DNA of 64,000 bases from Micavibrio_A sp041655955 (GCA_041655955.1 JBBAEN010000002.1:124001-188000); one strand, 5' to 3'; positions 53,100-61,664 are shown, numbered from the stretch's first letter. Numbers and translations are program-made. Notes: generated from the sequence alone by a model not told the origin.

Positions 53100-54635
53100 C
53101 TATTTATTGCGGCGATAGGATAAAGCCTCGGCAATATGGCGCTTTTTGATCCCGTCCGCCCCGTCGAGATCGGCTATCGTAAGCGCCACTTTCAAAAGCC
53201 GGTAATAAGCCCGCGCCGAGAGTTTCAGCTTTTCCGCCGCAGCGAGATAATAGGATTGAACAGATTCTTCCATGCGCGAAGCCTCATCGATCATCTCGTT
53301 CCCCGCATGGGCGTTGGCAAGCACGCCCCTTTGCGCCGCGCCCGCCGCTTCATAGCGCGCCGCCTGCCGCTCCCGCGCCCGCAAGACCCGCGCGGCGACA
53401 AGGGCCGAGCTTTCCGCCGCCGCGCCTCCCTGCCCGAAGGCCGAAAGCCCGACCGCGCCGACCTCGACCTGAATATCGATCCGGTCGAGCAAAGGGCCGG
53501 ACAGCTTGTTCTGATATTCGCCCGCGCATTTCGGGGCGCGGGAACATTCCGCCGCCGGATCGCCAAGATAGCCGCAGCGGCACGGATTCATCGCCGCCAC
53601 AAGCTGGAACCGCGCCGGATAGGTCGCATGCATATTGGCGCGGGCGATGACGGCCTCCCCCGTTTCCAAAGGCTGGCGCAGCGCTTCGAGCGCACCCCTT
53701 GAAAATTCCGGCAATTCGTCCAGAAACAAAACGCCGCGATGGGCGAGGCTTATCTCGCCGGGCCGCACCTTGTGACCGCCGCCGATAAGGGCGGGGAGCG
53801 AGGCCGAATGATGCGGATCGCGGAACGGGCGCTCCCGCGCAAGCCCGTCTTCGGGCAGGGTTCCGGCCAGCGAATGGATCATCGAAACTTCGAGCGCCTC
53901 CGCGGGCGAAAGCGGCGGCAGGATACCGGGAAGGCAGGACGCCATCATCGACTTGCCCGCACCCGGCGGCCCGATGAAAAGAAGATTATGCCCGCCCGCC
54001 GCCGCGACCTCCAGCGCCCGTTTCGCGCTTTCCTGCCCGCGCACCTGCGCAAGGTCGGGCGGAACGCGCACCGCCGCCTTCGCGTCATTTGCAGGCCGCA
54101 TGCGCGGTTCGGGACGGGCCAAAAGCTGCGTTCCCTTGACGTGGTTGATAAGCTGGAGAAGATTGGACGGCGCAAGGATTTCGACATCCCCCGCCCATGC
54201 GGCCTCACCGCCGCAGGATTCGGGACAGATAAGGGAATTGTCGTTCGCGCCCGCATGGAGCGCGGCGGGAAGCACGCCCGCGACGCCCCTTATATTCGCA
54301 TCAAGCGATAATTCTCCCAATACCACATATTTTTCCATTTCCCCCGCCGGCAAAATCCCCATCGCCGATAAAAGCCCAAGCGCAATCGGAAGATCGTAAT
54401 GCGATCCTTCCTTCACCACATCGGCGGGGGCGAGATTGACGGTCAGGCGTTTCGCCGGAAGCGCGATGCCGAGCGCATGGAGCGCGGCCCGCACCCTCTC
54501 CCGGCTTTCCGCAACAGCCTTGTCCGGAAGCCCCACAATCGTAAAACAAGGTAACCCGTTTGAAATCTGCACCTGCACATCAATGGATTGAACGTCTACG
54601 CCTTGAAACGCTATCGTGTTAATGCGCGCTACCAT
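53100..54635 (-). CDS. comM: ComM/YifB Mg-chelatase-like AAA+ protein (5' end replaced)
   Basis: 511 aa. ComM is a hexameric helicase that promotes branch migration during natural transformation. The N-terminal Lon/ChlI-like domain (ARINTIAFQGVDVQSIDVQV) is followed by Walker A LFIGPPGAGKSMMASCLPG, Walker B GVLFLDELPEFSRGALEAL, zinc-type MNPCRCGYLGDPAAECSRAP and the Mg-chelatase C-terminal domain. The reading frame is full-length. The first 35 codons use AT-rich codons (ATA, TTA, TCA, CAA) unlike the rest, and a divergent second copy of the same codons lies at 55186-55290. This shows that the 5' end came with an inserted unit that joins at a 16-bp repeat (54531-54546). The ribosome site is GGCGAG. 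Confidence 0.95.
   Translation of the reverse strand: MVARINTIAFQGVDVQSIDVQVQISNGLPCFTIVGLPDKAVAESRERVRAALHALGIALPAKRLTVNLAPADVVKEGSHYDLPIALGLLSAMGILPAGEMEKYVVLGELSLDANIRGVAGVLPAALHAGANDNSLICPESCGGEAAWAGDVEILAPSNLLQLINHVKGTQLLARPEPRMRPANDAKAAVRVPPDLAQVRGQESAKRALEVAAAGGHNLLFIGPPGAGKSMMASCLPGILPPLSPAEALEVSMIHSLAGTLPEDGLARERPFRDPHHSASLPALIGGGHKVRPGEISLAHRGVLFLDELPEFSRGALEALRQPLETGEAVIARANMHATYPARFQLVAAMNPCRCGYLGDPAAECSRAPKCAGEYQNKLSGPLLDRIDIQVEVGAVGLSAFGQGGAAAESSALVAARVLRARERQAARYEAAGAAQRGVLANAHAGNEMIDEASRMEESVQSYYLAAAEKLKLSARAYYRLLKVALTIADLDGADGIKKRHIAEALSYRRNK
54531..54546. repeat. 16-bp direct repeat, left copy (att-like)
   Basis: Plus strand CCCCACAATCGTAAAA. It lies inside the working comM, with identity ending sharply on both sides relative to the copy at 55186-55201. 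Confidence 0.9.
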
Positions 54636-54658
54636 TTAATTCTCGCCAATCGCCTTAG

Positions 54659-55174
54659 TTAGTATGTCCAACTACCATAAACAACAATCCCAAAATCAGG
54701 AAAAACAGAAATATTGGAATATTTTTTGTCTTTTACAAATGTGTAATATCCTTCGGTATTATCACTAAATGAAAACCCATATTCATCTTTAAGTTTCCCC
54801 ACATCAGCAAAACACCCTTGCGGAATTTTAGCAGCCTCGTTTAAATCAGATGGAAGATACTTTTTCCACGCGACCCACCCCTCAGCGGGCATCTGATCTT
54901 TGAAGAAACCTAATTCTTTGTTCCGAATTTTATGGAGAGATTCTTCATTTATTTTGAAAATCAATACATTGCACCACATTCCCGGCAGAGCTTCTTCAAA
55001 ATCATTCAGCAATAATTCTTCGGTTACAATTCCCTCGGGAATGAGACTGCGTATATTAAGAATAAATTTGGTGTTTGCCTCTTCTGCTACTGAAGCGATT
55101 ATTACTATCAGCCCAATGAGCCCTATGCCTAATAAAACGCACAATATTTTTATTATTTTTGATGGATCGCGCAT
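54659..55174 (-). CDS. AT-rich cargo gene: membrane-anchored protein, unknown
   Basis: 171 aa. An N-terminal TM anchor (IIKILCVLLGIGLIGLIVII) is followed by a ~140-residue soluble domain rich in aromatic and acidic residues, with two Cys (GMWCNVLIF and IPQGCFADVG) and ending YSNISVFPDFGIVVYGSWTY. It probably faces the periplasm. The base composition is strikingly AT-rich compared with every neighbour, indicating transfer. The start ATG overlaps the TAA of the displaced comM 5' end by one base, and the stop lies 23 bp before the working comM start. No family was recognised. A defence, immunity or fitness role is only a guess from its placement as cargo. Confidence 0.8.
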   Translation of the reverse strand: MRDPSKIIKILCVLLGIGLIGLIVIIASVAEEANTKFILNIRSLIPEGIVTEELLLNDFEEALPGMWCNVLIFKINEESLHKIRNKELGFFKDQMPAEGWVAWKKYLPSDLNEAAKIPQGCFADVGKLKDEYGFSFSDNTEGYYTFVKDKKYSNISVFPDFGIVVYGSWTY

Positions 55175-55290
55175 TAATTAATGTACCCCACAATCGTAAA
55201 AGCGGGAAGCCCGTTCGAGATCTGCACCTCGACGCTTATTGTCTGCACCGAAACGCCTGAAAAGGCGATCGTATTGATCCGCGCGGCCAT
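55174..55290 (-). pseudogene. comM: Displaced native 5' end of comM
   Basis: 38 codons beginning MAARINTIAFSGVSVQTISV and continuing to PAFTIVGYIN before TAA. 28 of the first 35 residues match the working ComM N-terminus. Codon use is GC-rich like the chromosome, so this is the original start, cut off by the insertion. Its stop overlaps the start of the cargo gene (TAATG), so ribosomes leaving it could reinitiate there. Confidence 0.9.
55186..55201. repeat. 16-bp direct repeat, right copy (att-like)
   Basis: Second copy of the repeat at 54531-54546, inside the displaced comM 5' end. The copies are 655 bp apart. Confidence 0.9.
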
Positions 55291-55437
55291 TCTTTATGGA
55301 TGACACGTCCTCCCCCGCTTGGAAAGCCCGCTTAACGCTTTGTTCACCTTTCCTTAAACCAATGTTCACCTTATCGGGGTAGAACGGGAATAAGGGTACG
55401 CTTTCTTTTTTACATCATTCTATCGGGGATTTGAACA

Positions 55438-56052
55438 ATGAACGCCGTTTCAAAGGAAGATGTCGCAAGACTGTCAAGCTATCTGGTCGTGCCTGTTGCC
55501 GTCACGGAGGCGCTTTCCAACGCCGCGCCGCTTGCGGGGGAGGATCAATATGCGATGCATGTCGCACTTTCGGAAATCGATCCGGATTCGGCGCTGCTCG
55601 CCATCGCCCTTTCGGCTTTTCGCATCGCACAGGATTATACGGGGCTTGTCCCCGTCGCCGCCGCCCTTAAAATGGAGGCCGACAAGATTATCGCCGATTA
55701 CGCGCCCGACTGGCTCGCCCATTATCACAATCATCCGGTTCAGGGCGACGCGCTTTACGATTTGCTGACGCATGTTCCCGAAGATCTGGAATCGCTCGCC
55801 GACCTTCTGGAATCGTTGCAAACCTCCATCGCCGATCCGCAAGATCCCGCCCATACGCTCTGCGCCGTCCTGTCCATCCAGGCGCGGGCGCATATGGAGA
55901 TTGCGGATTACGTGCTGACGGAACTGGAGGCCGAATTCAATGAAGAGCTTTTCGGGGACGAAGGGCGCGACACATTCGCTGTCGAAACGCTCTATGCGCC
56001 GGAAAGCTACACGGATAATATCATCCTGTTTCCCGTCCACCGCCGCCGCTAG
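55438..56052 (+). CDS. Unknown acidic cytosolic protein
   Basis: 204 aa, mostly helical and acidic with no signal peptide. It is preceded by GGGGA at good spacing. Segments such as SALLAIALSAFRIAQDYTGLVPVAAAL and PEDLESLADLLESLQTSIADPQDP suggest a helical bundle. No family was recognised. It stands 147 bp from the displaced comM start and is divergent from it. The promoter gap has a GTTCACCTT direct repeat (about 55343 and 55363). Confidence 0.65.
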   Translation: MNAVSKEDVARLSSYLVVPVAVTEALSNAAPLAGEDQYAMHVALSEIDPDSALLAIALSAFRIAQDYTGLVPVAAALKMEADKIIADYAPDWLAHYHNHPVQGDALYDLLTHVPEDLESLADLLESLQTSIADPQDPAHTLCAVLSIQARAHMEIADYVLTELEAEFNEELFGDEGRDTFAVETLYAPESYTDNIILFPVHRRR

Positions 56053-56141
56053 GCCCTTACAGCCCTTATTCCGCTTTACTTCCGGCCCTGCCCTGCATTA
56101 AACTCTTTCCTGTCTTAAAGAGTTTATTATCGGGTCTTGCC

Positions 56142-57110
56142 ATGGCGGAGAGTTTCTACAATGCGTTTGATCTGGCGCGCAGTGCCAAACTGATACGCCG
56201 CGCCGCGCAAGAACAGCCCCTCGGTTATGGCGAGCGCTATTTCATCCTTTCCGGCCTGCTGAACGAAATTTACAATTGCTCGCCCTATGTCGCGTCCCTG
56301 CTCGGCGGGAACAGGGGCCTTTCCCAAAAAACAGTCGATGCCCATATGCATCGCGGCTATCTTTTTTGCACCAAGGCCGTAACGGAACAATATTACACGG
56401 GCAAAATCAGCACGAGCGAGGAGAAGGCGCAGCAACTGGACGCGCTCGCCGGGCTTTTCCACGATATGCTCTGGCCGCTGAACAATCCCGCCTTCAAACA
56501 AAAGAACGATGTGCGCGAGGCCCGCATGCTCGCCCATATGGGGCTTGATTTTATTGACGAGATGAACCGCGCCGGAAACAGCAACCAAGCGGATTTTTTA
56601 AAGCCGGGACGGGGCATCAATCCGCTGAACGCGCTTTTTATCGGCGGGCGGCTTTTGCGCTCATGCGACGAACGCCACAAGGAGAGAACGGGCCGCCCGT
56701 TTTCGGATGATCATCTTTTTACACCCTTGAATGAAACCGTCTATTTTTACCAGCGCCTGACCCGCAGCTTTACCGCGCCGGATGCGGGGGATAAAAACGA
56801 CCCCGAAAAACTGGCGCTGGGCTGCATCCTTTTGAACCATACGAGTCAGGCGCTGGGCCGTTATTTCAAAGCCTGGTGGAAAAAGGGCGGGCCGGTCACG
56901 GGCGCGGACGAGCCGCCGGAAATATGCATGCTCCGCGCCTTGAGGGGCTATCTCGCAAGATACCGTTTTGACGAACCTTCCGCGGCGCCGGAACAAAACA
57001 GCACGCCAGAGCGCAAAGAAGCCGTGCTTTACGATTTCAACAGCGAGGCAAAACGCCTGAAACAAACCGCCCCCGCCCCTAAAACGGAACTTGTTCCCTT
57101 GCAGCCTTAA
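56142..57110 (+). CDS. Unknown 322-aa protein
   Basis: 322 aa, soluble and helix-rich, beginning MAESFYNAFDLARSAKLIRR. It contains several His/Asp pairs that might bind metal (LFHDMLWPLNN, EARMLAHMGLDFIDEMN, ILLNHTSQALGRYF) but no arrangement I can name. The last 40 residues are Pro/Glu/Lys-rich. It lies 90 bp after the previous unknown gene on the same strand, perhaps the same unit. Confidence 0.65.
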   Translation: MAESFYNAFDLARSAKLIRRAAQEQPLGYGERYFILSGLLNEIYNCSPYVASLLGGNRGLSQKTVDAHMHRGYLFCTKAVTEQYYTGKISTSEEKAQQLDALAGLFHDMLWPLNNPAFKQKNDVREARMLAHMGLDFIDEMNRAGNSNQADFLKPGRGINPLNALFIGGRLLRSCDERHKERTGRPFSDDHLFTPLNETVYFYQRLTRSFTAPDAGDKNDPEKLALGCILLNHTSQALGRYFKAWWKKGGPVTGADEPPEICMLRALRGYLARYRFDEPSAAPEQNSTPERKEAVLYDFNSEAKRLKQTAPAPKTELVPLQP

Positions 57111-57503
57111 CCGTCCGGCGCGGCTCTTTGGCCTTTCAGCATCCCCTCAATATCCCCAACGCCTTGCTTCCACATCTTGGCGCCGCAGGACGGGGCGCAC
57201 TTGGCCGCCCTTTGGCGTCCCCGCAATGCCGTTTACAGCGCAGCAGCCCCATGAGCCGCCATTCAGGGGAAAGCGCCCCCTTGCAAATATTCCCGGCAAA
57301 GCCCACGCGGCACGATGCTGCGGGCGGCGAGGCGACGAACGGAGCAAACGGGACGGATGCATGAAACCAATACATAAAGAGGCCGCGCGCATAGAGGTTC
57401 CGGCTCGATTGCGGTAGGTTTTTCGCAATGCCGCCTGTCAAGCCTTTGCACAATTCCGCCCTTGACCGCGATGCCCGCCTTACCGCCTTGCTGTCTTGCC
57501 GCC
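57111..57503. other. 393-bp gap between unknown gene and HIT gene
   Basis: Convergent 3' ends. Open frames here give only Pro/Cys/Arg-rich peptides without ribosome sites. A weak hairpin (ATTGCG/CGCAAT near 57408-57430) is the only structure seen. Confidence 0.5.
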
Positions 57504-57863
57504 TTAACCCGCAAGCATCGGGCCGATTTTCTTCCCGCCGAGCAAATGGACGTGATAATGCGGCACTTCCTGCCCGCCATGCGCGCCCGTATTGGCGATG
57601 GTGCGAAACCCTTCTTGCACCAGCCCCAAATCCGCCGCGACTTTTGAAACGGCGCGGTAAAAACCCGTTATTTCCGCCGCCTCCGCCTTTGCGCCGAAAT
57701 CGACGATGGAAATATAGCGGCCCTTCGGGATAACCAGCACATGCACCGGCGCCTGTTTCGCTATATCGTGGAAGGCCAGCGCATAATCATCTTCATAAAC
57801 CTTGTCCGCCGGAATCTCCCCCCGCAGGATTTTTGCGAAAATATTGTTATCGTCATAGGCCAT
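57504..57863 (-). CDS. HIT-family (HINT-like) nucleotide hydrolase
   Basis: 119 aa. NIFAKILRGEIPADKVYEDD, LAFHDIAKQAPVHVLVIPK and the catalytic histidine triad VPHYHVHLLGGKKI (H-x-H-x-H) identify the HINT branch, purine nucleoside phosphoramidases. In alphaproteobacteria a HIT gene often closes the his operon. Here it is divergent from hisA by 50 bp. Confidence 0.95.
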   Translation of the reverse strand: MAYDDNNIFAKILRGEIPADKVYEDDYALAFHDIAKQAPVHVLVIPKGRYISIVDFGAKAEAAEITGFYRAVSKVAADLGLVQEGFRTIANTGAHGGQEVPHYHVHLLGGKKIGPMLAG

Positions 57864-57913
57864 AGCGCGCTCCTTCTTTACAATCTGCCAACCCTTCTAT
57901 ACTAAAATGAGGC

Positions 57914-58636
57914 ATGATCATCTATCCCGCAATTCATTTGAAAGACGGAAAATGCGTCCGCCTCCATAAAGGCGCGATGGACGAAGCCACGATTTACAGC
58001 GACAATCCGGCCTCACAGGCGCTTGAATGGGCGCAGGCCGGGTTTTCATGGCTGCATGTGGTGGATCTGAACGGCGCGGTCGGCGGCCATCCCGTCAATT
58101 CGGGCGCGGTGCGGGAAATTATTGATGCGGTCGATCTGCCCGTCCAGCTCGGCGGCGGCATCCGTTCCATCGCCCAGATAGAAAGCTGGCTGGATGAAGG
58201 CGTTTCCCGCGTCATTCTCGGCACCAGCGCCGTCAAGAACCCCGAACTGGTGATGGAAGCCGCCCGTCTTTTCCCCGAACAAATCCTTGTCGGCATCGAC
58301 GCCCGCGGCGGCCGCGCCGCTGTCGAGGGCTGGGTCGAGGAATCCGCCATGGACGCTATCGAACTCGCCCTTAAATTCGAGGATGCGGGCATATCGGGGA
58401 TTGTCTATACGGATATAGAGCGCGACGGCACGGGCAGGGGCCTGAATATGGAGGCGACGATCGCCATGGCCGAAGCCGTTTCCGTCCCCGTTATCGCCGC
58501 GGGCGGCGTCGCCGGCCTTGCGGATATCCGCGCCGTGCGGGCCGCGGAAAAACAGGGCGTTGCGGGCATCGTTATCGGCACCGCGCTTTATGACGGAAGC
58601 ATCGACATCGCGCGGGCCTTGCAAGAAGCCGCCTGA
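57914..58636 (+). CDS. hisA: ProFAR isomerase HisA with His at the catalytic Asp position
   Basis: 240 aa TIM barrel that isomerises ProFAR to PRFAR in histidine synthesis. Phosphate and barrel motifs are intact: FSWLHVVDLNGAVGG, VQLGGGIRSIAQIE, LVGIDARGGRAAVEGW (second catalytic Asp), IVYTDIERDGTGRGLN and VIAAGGVAGLAD. The first strand reads YPAIHLKDGKCVRLH where family members have PAIDL; codon 8 is CAT instead of GAT/GAC. That Asp is the general base in studied HisA enzymes. No other his genes are in the window. The enzyme may be altered, impaired or compensated. Confidence 0.9.
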   Translation: MIIYPAIHLKDGKCVRLHKGAMDEATIYSDNPASQALEWAQAGFSWLHVVDLNGAVGGHPVNSGAVREIIDAVDLPVQLGGGIRSIAQIESWLDEGVSRVILGTSAVKNPELVMEAARLFPEQILVGIDARGGRAAVEGWVEESAMDAIELALKFEDAGISGIVYTDIERDGTGRGLNMEATIAMAEAVSVPVIAAGGVAGLADIRAVRAAEKQGVAGIVIGTALYDGSIDIARALQEAA

Positions 58637-59074
58637 AACGCGCCCTCCGCCCGCACCGCGCCCTCTCAAAGCCCGCTCGCTCCAGCCCGCAGCATAGCCT
58701 ATAGATACGCACCGAAGACCCCCGCCGATACGGCCTGACTTTAACGGGGCAAAAGCCGCGGGGCCGCATCAGCTTCCCCGCCGCACGGCTACCCGCCCGC
58801 TAGCCGACCGCAACCCGCTTGCTCGCTGCCTGCAACCCACTTGCTCACTACTCGGCTACCTGCTTGCCTGCTGCCCGCTGCTCGCTACCCACTGCCCGCC
58901 GCACGCCTCTTTCGTGGCCGTAAACCGCCCCGCTATGAAGCGGCCCTTATGGCCTTATGAAGCCGTTCTCATAAAGCCACCACGTCTTTTCCGCCACCGC
59001 CATGCCCCCGCATTCGCGCAGCATGGCCGCCAATATCCATTGACATAAGTTTTTTTCATGTTATTGACCAAACT
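58637..59074. repeat. C-rich low-complexity gap
   Basis: From about 58780 to 58910 the plus strand is built of CTGCCCGCTGCTCGCTACCC-like words, with a 22-bp GCAACCC(G/A)CTTGCTC(G/A)CT repeat present twice. No credible gene or terminator was recognised; nothing else was seen here. Confidence 0.6.
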
Positions 59075-59920
59075 ATGTCCAAACAAACACTGACAACCCG
59101 CCGCAAAAAGATTCTCGAAGACCTCGACGGCGTGCATTACGACTATACCGAAATCCCCTCCATCACCGATTATTGCGGGGATATCAAAGCCGCCATCGTC
59201 CCGCCCCTGCTCCCCGGCATCGGCACCGAAGAGGCAAAGCGCATTGGCCAGCAAAGCTATTTCGATACGGGCGACGGGCTGGAATATTTCATCCGCATGG
59301 CGCAAGACCGCGGCATGGATGCGGATCTTTTTCGCGACGCGCTGCACGAATCCTATCACGTCACGCAATGGGAAAGAATGACCGTGGATTTTCCGCATCT
59401 CTTTCACCGCTGCGATGCGACGGTCGCCAGCTATACCCGCCTGCAAACCCACGGCGTCGCCCACGGGCTTGTCACGCAAAGCTGTTTACAGACATGGGCC
59501 ATTCCGCTTTTGACCTCACAGGGCAAAATCGGCTTTTACCGGCAGGAGGCGCTGGGCGGTTTCCGCGAATCCGGCTGGTTCAGGAAAAAAGACAGTCCCG
59601 AACCCGTATTGCGCGGCATGAAGCGCATGGACGCCGCGCCCGAAGAGCTGGTTTTCATTGAAGATAATCTCGACAATATCGAAACGGCGAAAACCATCAG
59701 CGGCGATATCCTGACCGTCTTTATTTCGCGCAAACCCCTTGATCCCGTAACCGCGCAAAAACGCGGCGTCGATATACATGTCCCCGATCTCAAAAGCTTT
59801 TATAACATGGCCGCGAACGCCCTTGACGCCGCACCGCCCGTAAAAGCCGCGCCGCGCAGCCATGAAGACCCTGTGCATGAAGGCCCCGTTTTCGCGCACG
59901 CAATACCCCTCATTCCCTGA
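59075..59920 (+). CDS. HAD-like hydrolase
   Basis: 281 aa. HAD motif I is LEDLDGVHYDY, motif II is GLVTQSCLQTW (Thr/Ser), and motif IV is LVFIEDNLDNIETAK. This resembles the pyrimidine nucleotidase-like HAD proteins, but motif I has V instead of T after DG, and the spacing is unusual. A Pro/Ala/His-rich tail of ~35 residues follows. The substrate is unknown. The start is the ATG at 59075 after an AT-rich stretch. Confidence 0.72.
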   Translation: MSKQTLTTRRKKILEDLDGVHYDYTEIPSITDYCGDIKAAIVPPLLPGIGTEEAKRIGQQSYFDTGDGLEYFIRMAQDRGMDADLFRDALHESYHVTQWERMTVDFPHLFHRCDATVASYTRLQTHGVAHGLVTQSCLQTWAIPLLTSQGKIGFYRQEALGGFRESGWFRKKDSPEPVLRGMKRMDAAPEELVFIEDNLDNIETAKTISGDILTVFISRKPLDPVTAQKRGVDIHVPDLKSFYNMAANALDAAPPVKAAPRSHEDPVHEGPVFAHAIPLIP

Positions 59921-60000
59921 CCCCGGCCGGTTACCGGTCAGGTCAGGCTTGGCGCGGCGGCGGCCGGCCCGAACTTGTCTTGTCCGGCGGCTCCCCGCTC

Positions 60001-60567
60001 TTAGTCAAAAAAGGCCGGAGTGATGTTTTTATAATAAAAAATCGACGGAACGGTTTCACCCTTCACCCGTACGGAAAAAGGATGCTCGCCGAATTTCTGA
60101 TAGCCCATGGCTTCGTATAATTCGACGGCGGCCTGCATCGTCTTGCGCACATCCAGATTGATGACGGCATAGCCGTCCTCGCGGGCTTTTTCCTCGACCG
60201 CTTCAAGCAGCCGCCTCGCAAGCCCGTGGCCGCGCGCCCATGGCGCGACGAAATTGGTGGTCATCTGCACCGAGTGGCCTTGCGCCTCGTTATTTTGCGG
60301 CGGCAGGATAAGCTGCGTCGTGCCGCAAATAACGCCGTCCAGCCGCGAGATGAAAAGCATCCGCGTCGGCGCGGCGATCACGCCCTGCCAATAACGCTCA
60401 AGACTGCCGCGCTCCGGAACGTTGACCCAGCCGAAACCGCCGCCGCCCTCGATGGCGGCTTCCGTCGCATCGCACAGATCGTCAAGATCCGGTTTGGATA
60501 GCGCTTCGGTGACATGCTCGACGCTGGTGGTTGCTTTTCTGGCTTTAAGATTGCTGCGTTCGGTCAT
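60001..60567 (-). CDS. GNAT-family N-acetyltransferase
   Basis: 188 aa. The acetyl-CoA binding segment FVAPWARGHGLARRLLEAVEEKA (R-x2-G-x-G/A) is followed by VINLDVRKTMQAAVELYEAMGYQKFGEHPF, the typical GNAT C-terminal half, and IFYYKNI at the end. The acceptor is unknown. The 80-bp region downstream and the 377-bp region upstream show no regulator. Confidence 0.88.
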   Translation of the reverse strand: MTERSNLKARKATTSVEHVTEALSKPDLDDLCDATEAAIEGGGGFGWVNVPERGSLERYWQGVIAAPTRMLFISRLDGVICGTTQLILPPQNNEAQGHSVQMTTNFVAPWARGHGLARRLLEAVEEKAREDGYAVINLDVRKTMQAAVELYEAMGYQKFGEHPFSVRVKGETVPSIFYYKNITPAFFD

Positions 60568-60944
60568 CGGAATTTCCCTCGCCTTCCCTTGAATCTGCCT
60601 GCCTGTAATTTTCCGCCCTGATATATAGCATCGCCTGAAAGGATGGCAACTAAATGGCCGTCTTGGGGCTGACTATTTTATTCTCTTCATTATAACGCAA
60701 AAGCGCACTTCGCCGCCAATGCGCGGTTGATATTGTTTGATGCTGCGCAGCAATGGCGCGCGCGCCCTTACCCGCAGCAAGGCGCCCGTTAAAAGCGCGG
60801 CGCCGGAAATAATCTTTTTGAAATTAAATGATCGTGACGCAGGAATTTTCAATCTTTCTAAAAAACTTGCATCTTTTAAAAAGCATGATTATTGTTCTTT
60901 CTTTGAAACTGGGGCAGAAAGTTTCTGCCAGAAGAGTATAACAA
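60568..60944. other. AT-rich gap with promoter-like leader
   Basis: No credible gene. The segment 60800-60940 is AT-rich and probably carries the promoter of the exported protein. A perfect palindrome lies at 60913-60929. Confidence 0.5.
60913..60929 (+). promoter_or_regulatory. Palindrome just before the ribosome site
   Basis: GGCAGAAA-G-TTTCTGCC, perfect 8-bp arms, ending directly before the AGAAGAG ribosome site of the next gene. An operator or a leader hairpin. Confidence 0.45.
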
Positions 60945-61628
60945 ATGCTACGCCAAAGCCTCTGCTCCGCAGTAGTCGCAGCAGGTTTTTATTCCGATGC
61001 CCAGGCATCGCTTCCCGTCAACGACACCGCCCCTCTGGCCCCGTCGATGACAAGGATGATGCAGCAAATTCCGCCCATGCCGCCCCCGCCGCCAGTGCCA
61101 AAAACAACGGCAGAATCCTGTACGGCAAGCTTCGCGCTTGAATTCGATCTTCCCTTCCTGACAAAGATGAACGAATTTTTCGGCTCGTTTGAAACTTTCC
61201 TGAAAGAGCGGAACCGCTATAGCGAAAGCTTTCCCGAAGGATATTTCGGCGAGAGCGAACTGAGCGGGGAGGACGAGGATCTTTATATATATTATTCGAT
61301 GATCTTCGATCACGGCCTATATGCCGCCGGAACGGCGGAAGGGCTTGATTACCTGCTCCGCCAGCCGGACGAAATCAATTCCATCATCCGCGCTTACGGC
61401 GCCCACGCACTGGCCCAGAAATACATGATGGAGCAAGAGCTGTTCGGCAGCGAGGTTCTGGGCGCTTCCATGCCCGCAGATTATGCCGAAAGCTACCACG
61501 CTTACGAGTTTTTCACGCTGGAATATGCCGACAAGATCTTAAAGCTTAACGAGGTCATGAACGAGGCGCTGGCCCATGCGCAAGAAGAAAGCTTGCAGCA
61601 ATGCACGGCGGCGCCCGCCGGCCCGTAA
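60945..61628 (+). CDS. Probable exported protein, unknown
   Basis: 227 aa. A weak signal sequence (QSLCSAVVAAGFYSDAQASL) is followed by a Met/Pro-rich linker (MMQQIPPMPPPPPVP) and a helical acidic domain with aromatic clusters (FGSFETFLKERNRYSESF, DLYIYYSMIFDHGLY, YHAYEFFTLEYADKI). Two Cys, one near the start and one near the end of the mature part, could pair. No family was recognised. The start is supported by AGAAGAG, and a bidirectional terminator follows the gene. Confidence 0.65.
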   Translation: MLRQSLCSAVVAAGFYSDAQASLPVNDTAPLAPSMTRMMQQIPPMPPPPPVPKTTAESCTASFALEFDLPFLTKMNEFFGSFETFLKERNRYSESFPEGYFGESELSGEDEDLYIYYSMIFDHGLYAAGTAEGLDYLLRQPDEINSIIRAYGAHALAQKYMMEQELFGSEVLGASMPADYAESYHAYEFFTLEYADKILKLNEVMNEALAHAQEESLQQCTAAPAGP

Positions 61629-61664
61629 CGCTTCCCCCTTCCGGTTTCCCCCTGCGGGGCGGAT

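Larger units (their letters stand above)
54531..55201 (-). mobile_element. Candidate 655-bp mini-element inserted in comM
   Basis: The same 16 bp occur at 54531-54546 and 55186-55201, in the codons for F-T-I-V-G of comM. Between them lie a replacement comM 5' end (105 bp, about 74% identical to the displaced native one) and one AT-rich gene. Inside-out order is: comM body, repeat, new 5' end, cargo gene, repeat, old 5' end. This mirrors elements such as SXT/R391, which enter the 5' end of prfC and supply a new start. No recombinase is encoded inside, so mobility would need help in trans, or the unit may be a remnant or a recombination product. Confidence 0.7.

Noticed and set aside
57136..57453. 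A 105-codon minus-strand frame in the gap after the 322-aa protein
   Set aside because: Cys/Arg/Pro-rich with no ribosome site; several overlapping frames of equal quality exist there.
60737..61141. A 134-aa plus-strand frame before the exported protein
   Set aside because: It overlaps the better-supported gene in another frame, has no ribosome site, and its N-terminal part covers the AT-rich promoter region.
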